The notes under the pieces: model-generated | What the model saw: the letters and a program-made list of their open reading frames with translations, nothing else | Told to the model about the DNA's origin: nothing | Databases searched by the model: none | Shown here: positions 10,971 through 19,696 of the stretch, one piece after another | How positions within the stretch are numbered: the first letter of the stretch is position 1 | How the letters are laid out: every line of letters starts with the position of its first letter | Assembly: GCF_011516925.1 (NCBI RefSeq) | Contig: NZ_WOTG01000011.1 | Span: forward strand, 1 to 64,000 | Origin: Acetobacter fabarum | GTDB lineage: Bacteria > Pseudomonadota > Alphaproteobacteria > Acetobacterales > Acetobacteraceae | Length of the DNA: 64,000 bases | Direction: 5' to 3' | Program-made: the position numbers and the translations under genes

Positions 10971-12233
10971 GTGCACTTACTTCAACCATCGGCTGCTACT
11001 GAACACACACCTGTCCCGGCCATGGTAAGCTACGAGCACGCGCAACGTATTTTATCGGCGCTGGTTACAACGCTGCCCGCCCCGGAAGTTGAATACGTCC
11101 CCATCCATCAGGCCGATGGGCGCGTTCTGGCCACAGCATTACATGCGCTGTCTCCACGCCCAGAAGCCGATATTTCCGCCATGGATGGTTATGCGTTCTG
11201 TTGTGCTGATATTGTGGATACCGGCCAGACGCGCTGCACCATTCCCTTGCGGGATTACGTTGTTGCCGGGGACCAGCCCGCACCCCACAATAAAGGCACT
11301 GCCGCGACCATTCTAACAGGTGCCCGCCTCCCCACAGGGGCAGACTGCATAATCGCGCGTGAACGGGTGGAAGTGCACGACGGTTTGCTGCACCTTGCCC
11401 TGTCCGACATAGCCGTTGGCAAAAACATCCGCCAGGTGGGGGAAGAGTTTGCCGCTGGTTCTACCCTGCTTACCGCTGGCCAGAAGCTTGACTGGCGGCA
11501 TATAGCACTTCTTGTCAGCCAGAATATCAAACAGGTTCCGGTTTACAGGCCTTGTCGGGTGGGTGTTATTGCCAGTGGGGCCGAGTTTGCTCTCTCCGCC
11601 CCGGATAGCCGGGCGGAAATTAATACCCCACTGCTCCATGCAATGCTAACGCGGCAGGGGGCAACTGTAACAAGCCGCATTGTGCGTTCTGACAGCCGTG
11701 AGGACCTGCAAGCGGCCATATCTGAACTGGCAGAACACTCGGATATTCTGGTTACCACCGGGGGTATTTCTGTTGGGCAGACAGATAATGTGCTACCGGT
11801 TATGGAACAGCTTGGCGCAGCCTGCCTGTTCCGGCGTGCCAAAATCCGGCCGGGCAAACCGTTTACTCTTATGCGGCTAGGCCCGGTGCCCGTATTTTGC
11901 CTGCCCGGCAATCCGGGGGCTACGGCTATATGTGCGCAGGTTTTTGTTCTGCCATTCATCCGCTCATGGATGGAGCACAGACCAACCCTCGCACTCTTCC
12001 CAACCATACAGGGAAGAAGCAGTTTTTCTTTTTCTGCTCTGTCAGATGCAACTGGCTTTATGCCGGTTACCTACGCCCAAGTTGGTAAGGAAGGGGTGTT
12101 CTCTCTTGTACCTTCACAAGGTGCATCTGATGTTCTCTGTTTTTCCCGTGCTGATGGGATTCTGCAAGTTTCTCCCGGGCAAGCTATAGAAATTGGAGAT
12201 TGGTGTTCTGCAACGCTGTTTTGCAGTGTATAG
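10971..12233 (+). CDS. moeA: Molybdopterin molybdotransferase MoeA
   Basis: MoeA inserts molybdate into adenylylated molybdopterin. The 420-residue protein shows the family segments DGRVLA, ISAMDGYAF, TGARLPTGADCII and VTTGGISVG (PDNVLPV-like continuation), plus KPGKPF-type RPGKPF and CLPGNPGA. The GTG at 10971 gives the longest form. An ATG at 11022 (MVSYEHAQRIL) matches the usual MoeA N-terminus and is equally likely. It lies 20 bases after fdhE in the same direction. Confidence 0.9.
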   Translation: MHLLQPSAATEHTPVPAMVSYEHAQRILSALVTTLPAPEVEYVPIHQADGRVLATALHALSPRPEADISAMDGYAFCCADIVDTGQTRCTIPLRDYVVAGDQPAPHNKGTAATILTGARLPTGADCIIARERVEVHDGLLHLALSDIAVGKNIRQVGEEFAAGSTLLTAGQKLDWRHIALLVSQNIKQVPVYRPCRVGVIASGAEFALSAPDSRAEINTPLLHAMLTRQGATVTSRIVRSDSREDLQAAISELAEHSDILVTTGGISVGQTDNVLPVMEQLGAACLFRRAKIRPGKPFTLMRLGPVPVFCLPGNPGATAICAQVFVLPFIRSWMEHRPTLALFPTIQGRSSFSFSALSDATGFMPVTYAQVGKEGVFSLVPSQGASDVLCFSRADGILQVSPGQAIEIGDWCSATLFCSV

Positions 12234-12250
12234 AATGTGACTGCATATTT

Positions 12251-12781
12251 TTACGTTATATTCCACAAAAAAGTATTACTCTCAATATAATCAGCAATAG
12301 ATTGTGTATCATCCAAGGGAAGAAAAACCTTTTTTTCTTCTGGGTTTTTCATAGGGATATTATCTGTAGCAATAACCTGAATATGAGGGTTATTTATAAA
12401 TAGCGGCTCTTTCCCGGTTATAGGGCGCCAGACTTCTACACAGGCCGGAACATCGGCATGGAACCCTTCCACCAAAATCAGATCAACTGGCTGCATGGCC
12501 TTGAGCAGGTCATTCAGCTTGGGTGGGGTCGGGCTTTGGTGCTGTAAAAACCAGCGCGCAGGTGTTGCAAGCATAACTTCCGCCGCCCCACTTTGCCTAT
12601 GCTGGAATGTATCTTTTCCCGGTGTATCCATATCCACCCCATGATGGGTATGTTTGATTGTGGAAACACTTAGCCCGCGTTGGCAAAAACAAGAAATAAG
12701 GCGGCTAACAAGGTGCGTTTTACCCGAACCACTCCGCCCGATAATGCCAAAAACCCGTTGTTTGCGGTAAAGGGATGTCAC
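12251..12781 (-). CDS. mobB: Molybdopterin-guanine dinucleotide biosynthesis adapter MobB
   Basis: This 176-residue GTP-binding protein has a Walker A motif GRSGSGKTHLVSRLI near the N-terminus, then STIKHTHHGVDMDTPGKDTFQH and DLILVEGF, all typical of MobB. It assists MobA in attaching GMP to molybdopterin. The start codon is GTG. It is the only gene of the molybdenum set on the minus strand, convergent with moeA and divergent from mobA, which starts 96 bases away. Confidence 0.9.
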   Translation of the reverse strand: MTSLYRKQRVFGIIGRSGSGKTHLVSRLISCFCQRGLSVSTIKHTHHGVDMDTPGKDTFQHRQSGAAEVMLATPARWFLQHQSPTPPKLNDLLKAMQPVDLILVEGFHADVPACVEVWRPITGKEPLFINNPHIQVIATDNIPMKNPEEKKVFLPLDDTQSIADYIESNTFLWNIT

Positions 12782-12877
12782 GAGCAGGCCAGTCCATACT
12801 GTGTTGAAATGAGCCGTTGCTTTTTAAGCGGACACACGCACAATAACCAGCACAAACGGGTAGAGACACAGCTTATT

Positions 12878-13516
12878 ATGCAACATACGTTAAAAATAGC
12901 AGGACTGGTGCTGGCAGGCGGGCAGGGCAGGCGTATGCATTATGCGGACAAGGCTTTTATGGACATAGAGCATAAACCCTGCATCGACTGGGTTATTACC
13001 CGCCTTGAACAGCAATGCAGCGGCATAGCCATAAGTGCCAATGGCAACCCACAAAGGTTTAGCGCCTGGCACTACCCGGTTCTGCCTGACACATATTTTG
13101 ACGTAGGCCCTCTGGCCGGGCTGTTAAGTGGTCTGGAATGGGCTGAATCCGCAGGGTTTGATGCGTTGCTCAGTGTGCCAGTTGATACGCCTTTTATCCC
13201 GCATGATCTGGCTGGCACTCTGCTCCCCGCACCATCTTATGCAGTTTATGCGGAGCAGCGTCATTCTCTGGTCGCATTATGGCCTGTTACCCAAGCCCGT
13301 GCAGTGTTGGCCGCACAATTGGCCAGCGTAACAGAGCAGAACCGAAAACAGACAACACGGGTTTGCACTCTGGCTTATGCCCTGCATGCGCAGGCAATAG
13401 ATTTTTCTCACCTCTATCCGTCAGATCCATTTGTAAACATCAATACCCCCGAAGACCTGCATGAAGTCCGCTCACTAGGGCAGGCCCAGTCCGGGAGTAA
13501 CTGCCGTGGTGCATGA
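12878..13516 (+). CDS. mobA: Molybdenum cofactor guanylyltransferase MobA
   Basis: This 212-residue nucleotidyltransferase uses GTP to form the guanine dinucleotide cofactor needed by FdnG. The start ATG at 12878 directly precedes the signature LVLAGGQGRRM and the catalytic-region lysine in YADKAFMD. PDTYFDVGPLAGLLSGLE and LLSVPVDTPFIP are also characteristic. The frame is open further upstream, but that part overlaps mobB antisense and is not conserved-looking. Its last 11 bases overlap fdhD. Confidence 0.88.
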   Translation: MQHTLKIAGLVLAGGQGRRMHYADKAFMDIEHKPCIDWVITRLEQQCSGIAISANGNPQRFSAWHYPVLPDTYFDVGPLAGLLSGLEWAESAGFDALLSVPVDTPFIPHDLAGTLLPAPSYAVYAEQRHSLVALWPVTQARAVLAAQLASVTEQNRKQTTRVCTLAYALHAQAIDFSHLYPSDPFVNINTPEDLHEVRSLGQAQSGSNCRGA

Positions 13517-14339
13517 GCAAACATCTTTTGCCGTTTCAGAACCCTGCCATGTCAAAAGAATAATCTGGGAAAATGCGCAGGACTGCGCGCCCCAGACCGT
13601 AAATGAGACATTAAATCTGGCAGAAGAAGTGCCACTTTCTCTGGTCTATAACGGTATAGACTATGCCGTTATGATGATAACTCCGCAGAATATTGATGAT
13701 TTTTCTATCGGATTTTCAATAACGGAAGGTCTTGTTAAAAACGTTTCCGAAATCAGGCATATCGCCATATCTTCTATACCCGGTGGGTTAAAGGTGGATA
13801 TGCGCATAAGTGCTGATGCGCTCCGCACGGTTCTGGCGCGCAGCAGGCGGCCGATTGCAGGGCGCACTGGCTGTGGCATCTGTGGGTCTGACATGAGCAG
13901 CATTGCCGCCCGCGACCAGAACACAGTTGAGGCTTATACACCGGACCTGTCTGCCATACGCCACGCATTACGGCACCTGCGGGACCACCAGACACTCAAT
14001 GCTGGTATAGGCATGCTCCATGCAGCTGCCTGGTGTGCCCCTGATGGGTCCATTACAGCAATCCGGGAAGATGTGGGGCGGCACAATGCGCTCGACAAGC
14101 TTATCGGCCATGGCCTTAAAAACACTCCGGGTTTTACAAACGGGTTTTGTCTGCTCACCAGCCGCTGTTCTTACGAAATGGCCAGCAAAGCCATAGCCGC
14201 AGGCATGCGCGCCCTTGTCTCGCTTTCCGCCCCCACAGCCATGGCGCTCAGAACAGCACAGCAGGCCGGGCTTACGCTTATCTCTCCCGCCAAGCCAGAC
14301 AACATGTGCCTTCTCCCCCCATCACCGGAAGGAATCTGA
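13506..14339 (+). CDS. fdhD: Formate dehydrogenase sulfurtransferase FdhD
   Basis: FdhD moves sulfur from a cysteine desulfurase to the molybdenum centre of formate dehydrogenase. The 277-residue protein carries the two-cysteine signature GRTGCGICGSD with the flexible loop cysteines, REDVGRHNALDKLIG and LLTSRCSYEMASKA, all FdhD hallmarks. The start is GTG, at 13506 or the adjacent 13509, overlapping mobA. With fdhE, moeA, mobA and mobB it completes a local maturation set for the fdnGHI enzyme. Confidence 0.92.
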   Translation: MVHEQTSFAVSEPCHVKRIIWENAQDCAPQTVNETLNLAEEVPLSLVYNGIDYAVMMITPQNIDDFSIGFSITEGLVKNVSEIRHIAISSIPGGLKVDMRISADALRTVLARSRRPIAGRTGCGICGSDMSSIAARDQNTVEAYTPDLSAIRHALRHLRDHQTLNAGIGMLHAAAWCAPDGSITAIREDVGRHNALDKLIGHGLKNTPGFTNGFCLLTSRCSYEMASKAIAAGMRALVSLSAPTAMALRTAQQAGLTLISPAKPDNMCLLPPSPEGI

Positions 14340-14364
14340 TACAGCCCCCACAATCGCTACTTTT

Positions 14365-15516
14365 TTAGGGGGCAGTAATGGGGATTCTGGCAACCAGAAA
14401 AGGCGGTTTGCGCATGTCCTGCCCGTTATGCAAACGGGGCAGGCGGCTCCATTGACCCAAAACCACGTAAACGGCCTGATGATCTGCAAAAATGCCATCG
14501 GGCCAGACAAACCGTGGGTCCGAGGCCAGCAGTTCAAATGTGCCATCCGGGTTGCGACGGAACACGGCATCATGGTCGGCTGCTGTGGTGTAAATCCGGT
14601 TCCATGGGTCGGTTGCCAACCCATCCGCCGCACCTTTTTCCCCTTCATCTACAACCAGAGCCGCTAACTGAGAGGAAGTGAGGGAGAAATCAGCCAGTTT
14701 TGCCGTCGGCAGGCTATATAACCGTCGGCTGGCCAAAGGCGCATAATAAACACGCTCAGCCCCGGCAGACAGGGTAATGCCATCCGCCCCACCCGCGGGA
14801 AAAGTCGGATGTGCCGGGTCATAATGCAGCACGCGCCCGTCCAGCACAGTCTGGTACCCCGGATCAGGCAGAACAGAGACCGTATTTTCCAGCACGCGGC
14901 GCTGCCTACCTGTGGCAAGGTCCAGCACCACCAGAGCCGGGTGCCCGTCAAACGAACTATCCGTAATGTATGCAGTGCTTTTTGCACCGTGTGTCAGGTC
15001 TATACGCAGGTCGTTCATATGGCTTTGGGGCAGCAATGCAGTTGTCAGGGGCACATTGGCAATAATCTGCCCTGTTATGGGGTTGATCCCAACCACTTTG
15101 GCGCCCCCTGCTGGAATGGGCTGCCCTTTAATTTTGCCGTCATCAATAACCCACAGGTTTCCCTTGGTGTCTGTTGTCATTCCATGGGGCGAAATCAGCC
15201 GTGCCTGTGGTGCCCCGCTTGATGCAGCGGAAAACGTGGCTGTGGGAAAAGGAACCAGACGCCCATCTTTCCATTCTGCCAGCACCGGGCCTGTATGGTC
15301 ACCATCATGCTTGGGAAAGGTCAAAAACAAGCGTCCATTCACTACAGCAATGCCAGAAGGGTCTGGCGTGGGTATGCTGGCAATAATCTGGACCTGCCCG
15401 TTACGGCCAAAAGCAGGGTCATTGTTATCTGTTATGGTCTGCGCCTGCATGGGCGTGGGGAACAACTGGCCTGCCCATAAACCGGCAGCCAGCAAAAAAG
15501 GTCCCACTCTGTTCAT
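14365..15516 (-). CDS. Secreted bacterial royal-jelly/yellow-type (gluconolactonase-like) protein
   Basis: The 383-residue protein has a signal peptide (GPFLLAAGLWAGQL..., cleavage near MQA-QT). The body reads as a six-bladed propeller of the major royal jelly/yellow family: PSGIAVVNGRLFLTFP, ISPHGMTTDTKGNLWVIDDG, HMNDLRID, GADGITLSAGAERVYYAPL and WPDGIFADHQAVYVVLGQWSRLPRLHNG. In bacteria such proteins are periplasmic and sometimes annotated as gluconolactonases; the reaction is not proven by sequence. AGGA precedes the ATG. It is monocistronic or the last gene of a leftward cluster that starts at 18146. Confidence 0.75.
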   Translation of the reverse strand: MNRVGPFLLAAGLWAGQLFPTPMQAQTITDNNDPAFGRNGQVQIIASIPTPDPSGIAVVNGRLFLTFPKHDGDHTGPVLAEWKDGRLVPFPTATFSAASSGAPQARLISPHGMTTDTKGNLWVIDDGKIKGQPIPAGGAKVVGINPITGQIIANVPLTTALLPQSHMNDLRIDLTHGAKSTAYITDSSFDGHPALVVLDLATGRQRRVLENTVSVLPDPGYQTVLDGRVLHYDPAHPTFPAGGADGITLSAGAERVYYAPLASRRLYSLPTAKLADFSLTSSQLAALVVDEGEKGAADGLATDPWNRIYTTAADHDAVFRRNPDGTFELLASDPRFVWPDGIFADHQAVYVVLGQWSRLPRLHNGQDMRKPPFLVARIPITAP

Positions 15517-15583
15517 TCCTGCATCCCCCGCTCTGTGTGCCTAACCTACCCGTTTCCTGGCGTAATTTGGTATCCGACGGTCC

Positions 15584-16942
15584 TTACCGGAGTGTGAGCG
15601 GTATGGGGCCGGCTACGGCAGAGCCATTTTCCCACGTTTCCACCACACGGTCGGTATCAGAAATTACATTGGCGGGATTGCCTGCCACAACCAGCAGATC
15701 AGCCCTTTTACCTGCTGCAATAACGCCTCGGTCATGCAGGTCGAGTAATGCTGCGGCTGCCTCCGTTGCAATATGCAACGCCTGCAGGGGAGGCAGACCG
15801 GCTTGCACCATCAGAGCCAGTTCCCGATGCTCCGCAACCCCGGCAACCCGCAGGGGTGTTGCTCCACTATCCGTGCCAAAGCCAATTTTAACGCCTGCGG
15901 CCCACAATATTTTCAGGTTCTGCAGGTTGGTTGCAAGGGAGTGACGGGCAAAATCGGCTTTGCTGCTTGTTCTGTTTTCCTGCTGCCAGACGGGATTATT
16001 GATCTGCTGCTGCAAGGGGGCAGACAGGCCAGCCTCAACAAATGGGGTTTTCACCCACGCAGGCTGGTCAGCCCATGCTGTTGTGGCTTCATCCAGCTCC
16101 AGTGTGGGAATGTACCAAATCCCCCGTTCCTTGAGCATGGCCACAAAAGATGGGGGTACAAACCTGTCACGCACACCATGGGCCAGAATATCAACTCCGG
16201 CTGTTACCACATGCTCCGCATCGTCCAGGTCATGAATATGGGCAGCCACGCGCAGGTGTTTTTGGTGCGCTTCATCCACAACGGCCTTGATAATGGCCGG
16301 GTCCATTTTAACGGGAAGAGAGTGGTCAAAATCGTCCACCCATATTTTAATCAGGTCTGTGCCTTCGGCTGCCATGGTATCCACCGCCTGCCGGGCCTCT
16401 GCCTCCGTGCGAGGCCTGAAGAGCTGATCCGGAGCAACATGAACCGGCGGGGCCCCCTTAGGCACACCAATCCCCTGATCAACCCCAAACAGGTCTGCCG
16501 GTAGTAGCCCCATATGGGCATCCTTGCGCATAGGGTCAAACACGCGCGGAACATTATTCCCCAGCGCGGTAACGGTAGTCACCCCATAACGCCGGTACTG
16601 CGCCAGTTCAGCTGTAATGGTATCTGCCGTATAAAACTGCGGCCCTGTCTGCACCCCCTGCAACTGACCGATATGGCTGTGATCGGAAATTAGACCGGGC
16701 AAGACACTCATGCCCGAACGATCCAGAACACGGGTATTTGGAGGAAGAGGTATATCCCGACCGGCTGCAACAATTGCGCCGTCCTGCATGAGAACAGTTC
16801 CATTCTCAACCGGGGGAGCACCTGTGCCTTCTATAATCCGGATATGGGTCAGCGCCACAGGCGCAGTCTGGGCATGACCTGCTACGGGCAAGCCAAGAAG
16901 AAGGGCGGCGACTATAACGCGGGGTTTCATACGCATATCCAT
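15584..16942 (-). CDS. Exported metal-dependent amidohydrolase
   Basis: The 452-residue protein of the imidazolonepropionase-like amidohydrolase group has a signal peptide (MKPRVIVAALLLGLPVAGHA-QT). Metal-site segments are LISDHSHIG (variant of the HxH motif), RVAAHIHDLDDAEHVV, DILAHGVRD and GFGTDSGATPL. The start at 16942 (MDMRMKPR) sits 10 bases after the upstream MFS gene and has the signal peptide right behind it; a longer frame would run into that gene. The substrate is unknown, perhaps a dipeptide or cyclic amide. The MFS neighbour may export or import a related compound (inference). Confidence 0.8.
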   Translation of the reverse strand: MDMRMKPRVIVAALLLGLPVAGHAQTAPVALTHIRIIEGTGAPPVENGTVLMQDGAIVAAGRDIPLPPNTRVLDRSGMSVLPGLISDHSHIGQLQGVQTGPQFYTADTITAELAQYRRYGVTTVTALGNNVPRVFDPMRKDAHMGLLPADLFGVDQGIGVPKGAPPVHVAPDQLFRPRTEAEARQAVDTMAAEGTDLIKIWVDDFDHSLPVKMDPAIIKAVVDEAHQKHLRVAAHIHDLDDAEHVVTAGVDILAHGVRDRFVPPSFVAMLKERGIWYIPTLELDEATTAWADQPAWVKTPFVEAGLSAPLQQQINNPVWQQENRTSSKADFARHSLATNLQNLKILWAAGVKIGFGTDSGATPLRVAGVAEHRELALMVQAGLPPLQALHIATEAAAALLDLHDRGVIAAGKRADLLVVAGNPANVISDTDRVVETWENGSAVAGPIPLTLR

Positions 16943-16952
16943 CCTGTTGTTT

Positions 16953-18146
16953 CTAGTCCGCCGCCACTGCGGCGCGCTCATGCCAGGCCAGACGGGCAGA
17001 CAACAGAAGCCCACCAAGCCCCGCCATGCTCCCGACCATAAAAATGGCACCGTCTCCCGCCCATTCAGCCAGCAGGCCGGTCAGGGGGCCGGTAGCCCCA
17101 TAGGCAAGGTCCTGAAAAGCTGCAAAGCCACCCATGGCTGTTCCCCGCATTTGCGGAGATACCCGCCGGACAACTTCCACCCCCATGGAGGGGAAAATCA
17201 TGGAACAGCCACAACCAGTTAAAAAGGCTCCAGCCAGCGCAACGCTTGGGCCGGAGGCCTGCCACAGTAGAATCTGCCCACCAGTTTCCACCACCATGGA
17301 CACAAAAGCGACACGTGCTCCCCCAAGCCTATCTGGCAGATGGCTGCACAGAACCCGGACCAGCACAAAAGCTACACCAAAAAAGGTAAGCCCCAGAGCA
17401 GCATGGGGCCAATGCCTGTGCAGGAACATAAGCGGCATAAAGGCACCTATGGCCGCAAACCCAATTCCTTGAAAAAAGACCACCAGACCAAGGTCGGAAA
17501 TCTTGTTGATAATCCGGCCAATTGGTTGCCGCTCTCCCCCATGGGGAGGTACAGCCACAACGGGTGCAGCCATGGCAAACCCAAGCAGTGGCGTAACCAT
17601 GCAGGCAAGGGCAACCAGTGCGTAGCCTCCCTGATCGTACAGGGCCAACCCTACTGGGCTACCAGCCGCCAGAGAGCCATACATCCCCATTCCCACAATG
17701 GACAGCACCCGCCCCGAGCGCTGATGCCCCATCAGCCCAATCCCCCATGCCAGCAGGCCAACAACAGTCAGGCTTTCCCCCAGCCCCAGCATCAACCTTG
17801 CCAGCATAAGCATGCCAAAAGCGGCCCACGGCGCTGGCAGCCAGGAAACCATAAGGGCCAGAGCACCACTTACGGCATAAAACGCCAGACCAAACAGCAT
17901 GCAGCGCTTGCCGCCTTTATGGTCAGCAAACCGGCCGGCAAAACCACGGGTCAGAATGGTGGAGACAAACGCTACACCAACCGCCAGCCCAGCAAGGGCA
18001 TTGCCCATATGCAGCGATGTTGCCACATAAACCGAGGTTGTGGGCATAGACATGGCAACAGCCAGATAAGACAGAAAAAGCGCAACCGCGAGCCACACCA
18101 GCAAACGCGGTGCCTTGTCCTGTTCTGCTGTGGGAGCGCTGGGCAT
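16953..18146 (-). CDS. Major facilitator superfamily transporter, YhhS/YfcJ type
   Basis: The ~397-residue inner-membrane protein has 12 predicted helices. The loop after helix 2 reads GFAGRFADHKGGKR, the MFS A-motif, and ARLMLGLGESLTVVGLLAWGIGLMGHQRSGRVLSI resembles the YhhS/YfcJ group of exporters. The start at 18146 (MPSAPTAEQDK) is preferred; an upstream in-frame start at 18188 would add 14 polar residues. It probably forms a leftward operon with the amidohydrolase 10 bases downstream. Specificity is unknown. Confidence 0.8.
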   Translation of the reverse strand: MPSAPTAEQDKAPRLLVWLAVALFLSYLAVAMSMPTTSVYVATSLHMGNALAGLAVGVAFVSTILTRGFAGRFADHKGGKRCMLFGLAFYAVSGALALMVSWLPAPWAAFGMLMLARLMLGLGESLTVVGLLAWGIGLMGHQRSGRVLSIVGMGMYGSLAAGSPVGLALYDQGGYALVALACMVTPLLGFAMAAPVVAVPPHGGERQPIGRIINKISDLGLVVFFQGIGFAAIGAFMPLMFLHRHWPHAALGLTFFGVAFVLVRVLCSHLPDRLGGARVAFVSMVVETGGQILLWQASGPSVALAGAFLTGCGCSMIFPSMGVEVVRRVSPQMRGTAMGGFAAFQDLAYGATGPLTGLLAEWAGDGAIFMVGSMAGLGGLLLSARLAWHERAAVAAD

Positions 18147-18205
18147 TAAGGTTCCAGCTCCTTCGCCATACTGGCCGTGCCTGTGCACGGCCTTTAACCT
18201 TGTTC

Positions 18206-18240
18206 AGGTCTTGGCCAAGTCAGGCTTTTTGCCAAGACCT
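18206..18240 (-). repeat. Hairpin between CPA2 antiporter and MFS genes
   Basis: AGGTCTTGGC (18206-18215) and its complement (18231-18240) give a 10-bp stem with a 15-nt loop between two leftward genes. No T tract follows on the minus strand, so it is more likely an mRNA-stabilising or processing structure than a terminator. Confidence 0.4.
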
Positions 18241-18283
18241 GTCTGCATGACAATGCTGTGAGGGGCGCTGTAGGCCCCGCCTG

Positions 18284-19501
18284 TCACGCAGCTCCGGATT
18301 TGCGAGGAGCAAACAGCCTGAATAATGGACCCGTGAGTGTGGTGGAAATAACGGCCAGAACCATAAGGGATGCAAACCCGAAGTCCGATAGCATACCCTG
18401 ACCATGTAAAATGGTTGCGGCCACAATTTCCATCAGCCCCTTGCACTGGAGCAAGGCACCAACGCCCAGCGCCTGCCTTGGTTTAAGGCCGGCCGCGGGT
18501 GGGTAAATATAAACGGCTGCAATTTTGGTCACCATGGAAATAACAACCAGCGACAGGGATGCCACAACAGAGGGCCATGTTAAGGCATCCCCGTTAATAT
18601 GCAGCCCGCTATGGCCAAAAAACATCGGGGCGAACCAGATCAGGGCAAACGTTCCCACAGCTTCCACCGGCAGGCGGCGCACCCAGCTCGGTGGCATGAT
18701 CGCACCGGCAAAATAGGCACCGATCAATTCATGCAGGCCAAGCTGCATGCTCGCCCAGGACCCAGCCGCCAGATAAACCGGCACGGCAAGCCAGATAACC
18801 ACCAATGGCGGATGACGGAAATGGTGAGAAGCCCAGTACCCCCCGGCAGCCAGCCCCACTAGCAAAAGAACAGCCAGCGCTTCCAGCCCTGTCCAGCCGT
18901 GCAGGGCGGCAGAACCACGGGCGGCAAACTGCAGGGCCGCCAGCCCGATCCACAATGCTGCGTCATCCACAACGGCCAGCTTGAGCGCTAACTGCCCCAA
19001 AGGTTTTTGGGCGGTATCAAGCTCCCGCACAACACCGATCAGAACCGGCAGGGCGCTCACTGCAATGCACAGGCCAATAGATGCCGCCGCTACCCAAGGT
19101 GTTGCGTCTGGTGCCTGCCAGCCATGAAGATGCAGAAAAACCGTGTAAGCCAGAAACGTACCAACACAAAAGGGAATACCCAGTGCTACGGCAGCCCCAC
19201 CAAACAGCCGACCAATTGTAGGCTGCGCAAAGTCCTGCCCTGAAGGTTCCCCACCGGGATGCTGCCACATTTCCAGCCCGGCGGTAAAAGCCAGCACCAG
19301 CACGGCAACCCAGCCAATTGTGTTCCCGTAAACGGAGGGAATACCCATTTGCTGCACGGGCACATGCCATACGGCAAGGGCAATACCCACAAGAATGGGC
19401 AACACGGCTATTGGCAGCGCTTTTTGCATGAGCCGCCACAGAGCCCAAGGGAAAAACACAAAGATTGCGGCGTCGGTCAAAAGCGCTGTCAAATTTGCCA
19501 T
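18284..19501 (-). CDS. Cation/proton antiporter, CPA2 (Na+/H+ exchanger) family
   Basis: The 405-residue membrane protein has about 11-12 hydrophobic helices and no C-terminal RCK domain. VVDDAALWIGLAALQ holds the paired acidic residues (DD) expected in the ion-binding helix of electrogenic antiporters of this superfamily, and GAYFAGAIMP and ALGVGALLQCKGLMEIV fit the later core helices. The likely role is proton/sodium or potassium exchange in pH homeostasis. The start ATG is at 19501. Confidence 0.78.
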   Translation of the reverse strand: MANLTALLTDAAIFVFFPWALWRLMQKALPIAVLPILVGIALAVWHVPVQQMGIPSVYGNTIGWVAVLVLAFTAGLEMWQHPGGEPSGQDFAQPTIGRLFGGAAVALGIPFCVGTFLAYTVFLHLHGWQAPDATPWVAAASIGLCIAVSALPVLIGVVRELDTAQKPLGQLALKLAVVDDAALWIGLAALQFAARGSAALHGWTGLEALAVLLLVGLAAGGYWASHHFRHPPLVVIWLAVPVYLAAGSWASMQLGLHELIGAYFAGAIMPPSWVRRLPVEAVGTFALIWFAPMFFGHSGLHINGDALTWPSVVASLSLVVISMVTKIAAVYIYPPAAGLKPRQALGVGALLQCKGLMEIVAATILHGQGMLSDFGFASLMVLAVISTTLTGPLFRLFAPRKSGAA

Positions 19502-19625
19502 ATTGCATCCTTTTTTGTTGAATTTTGTCCCTTGTAACGGATTACCCGCACGATATGCAAGTTTTGCATGCCTAGGTGCTTTTTATTCATAGCACTCATG
19601 GCTTTGGCTGCACATATTCATCAAA

Positions 19626-19693
19626 CATAAGATGTATTTTGTTGACACCTTATGTAATCAGCCTTACTAAAGGTATCTGTATTTTACATCTTT
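19626..19693 (+). promoter_or_regulatory. hmp promoter with dyad and NsrR-like half-sites
   Basis: TTGACA (19642-19647), a 17-bp spacer and TACTAA (19665-19670) form a good sigma-70-type promoter. The -35 is embedded in the dyad CATAAG-N17-CTTATG (19626-19654). AAGATGTA (19629-19636) and its inverted copy (19686-19693) resemble NsrR half-sites (AAGATGYATTT). Nitric-oxide-responsive repression would fit flavohaemoglobin, but no regulator gene lies nearby. Confidence 0.55.
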
Positions 19694-19696
19694 TGG

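Noticed and set aside
17340-18149. 269-residue rightward frame opposite the MFS gene
   Set aside because: It is extremely rich in Gln, Asn, His and Lys, as expected for the complement of a hydrophobic membrane protein.
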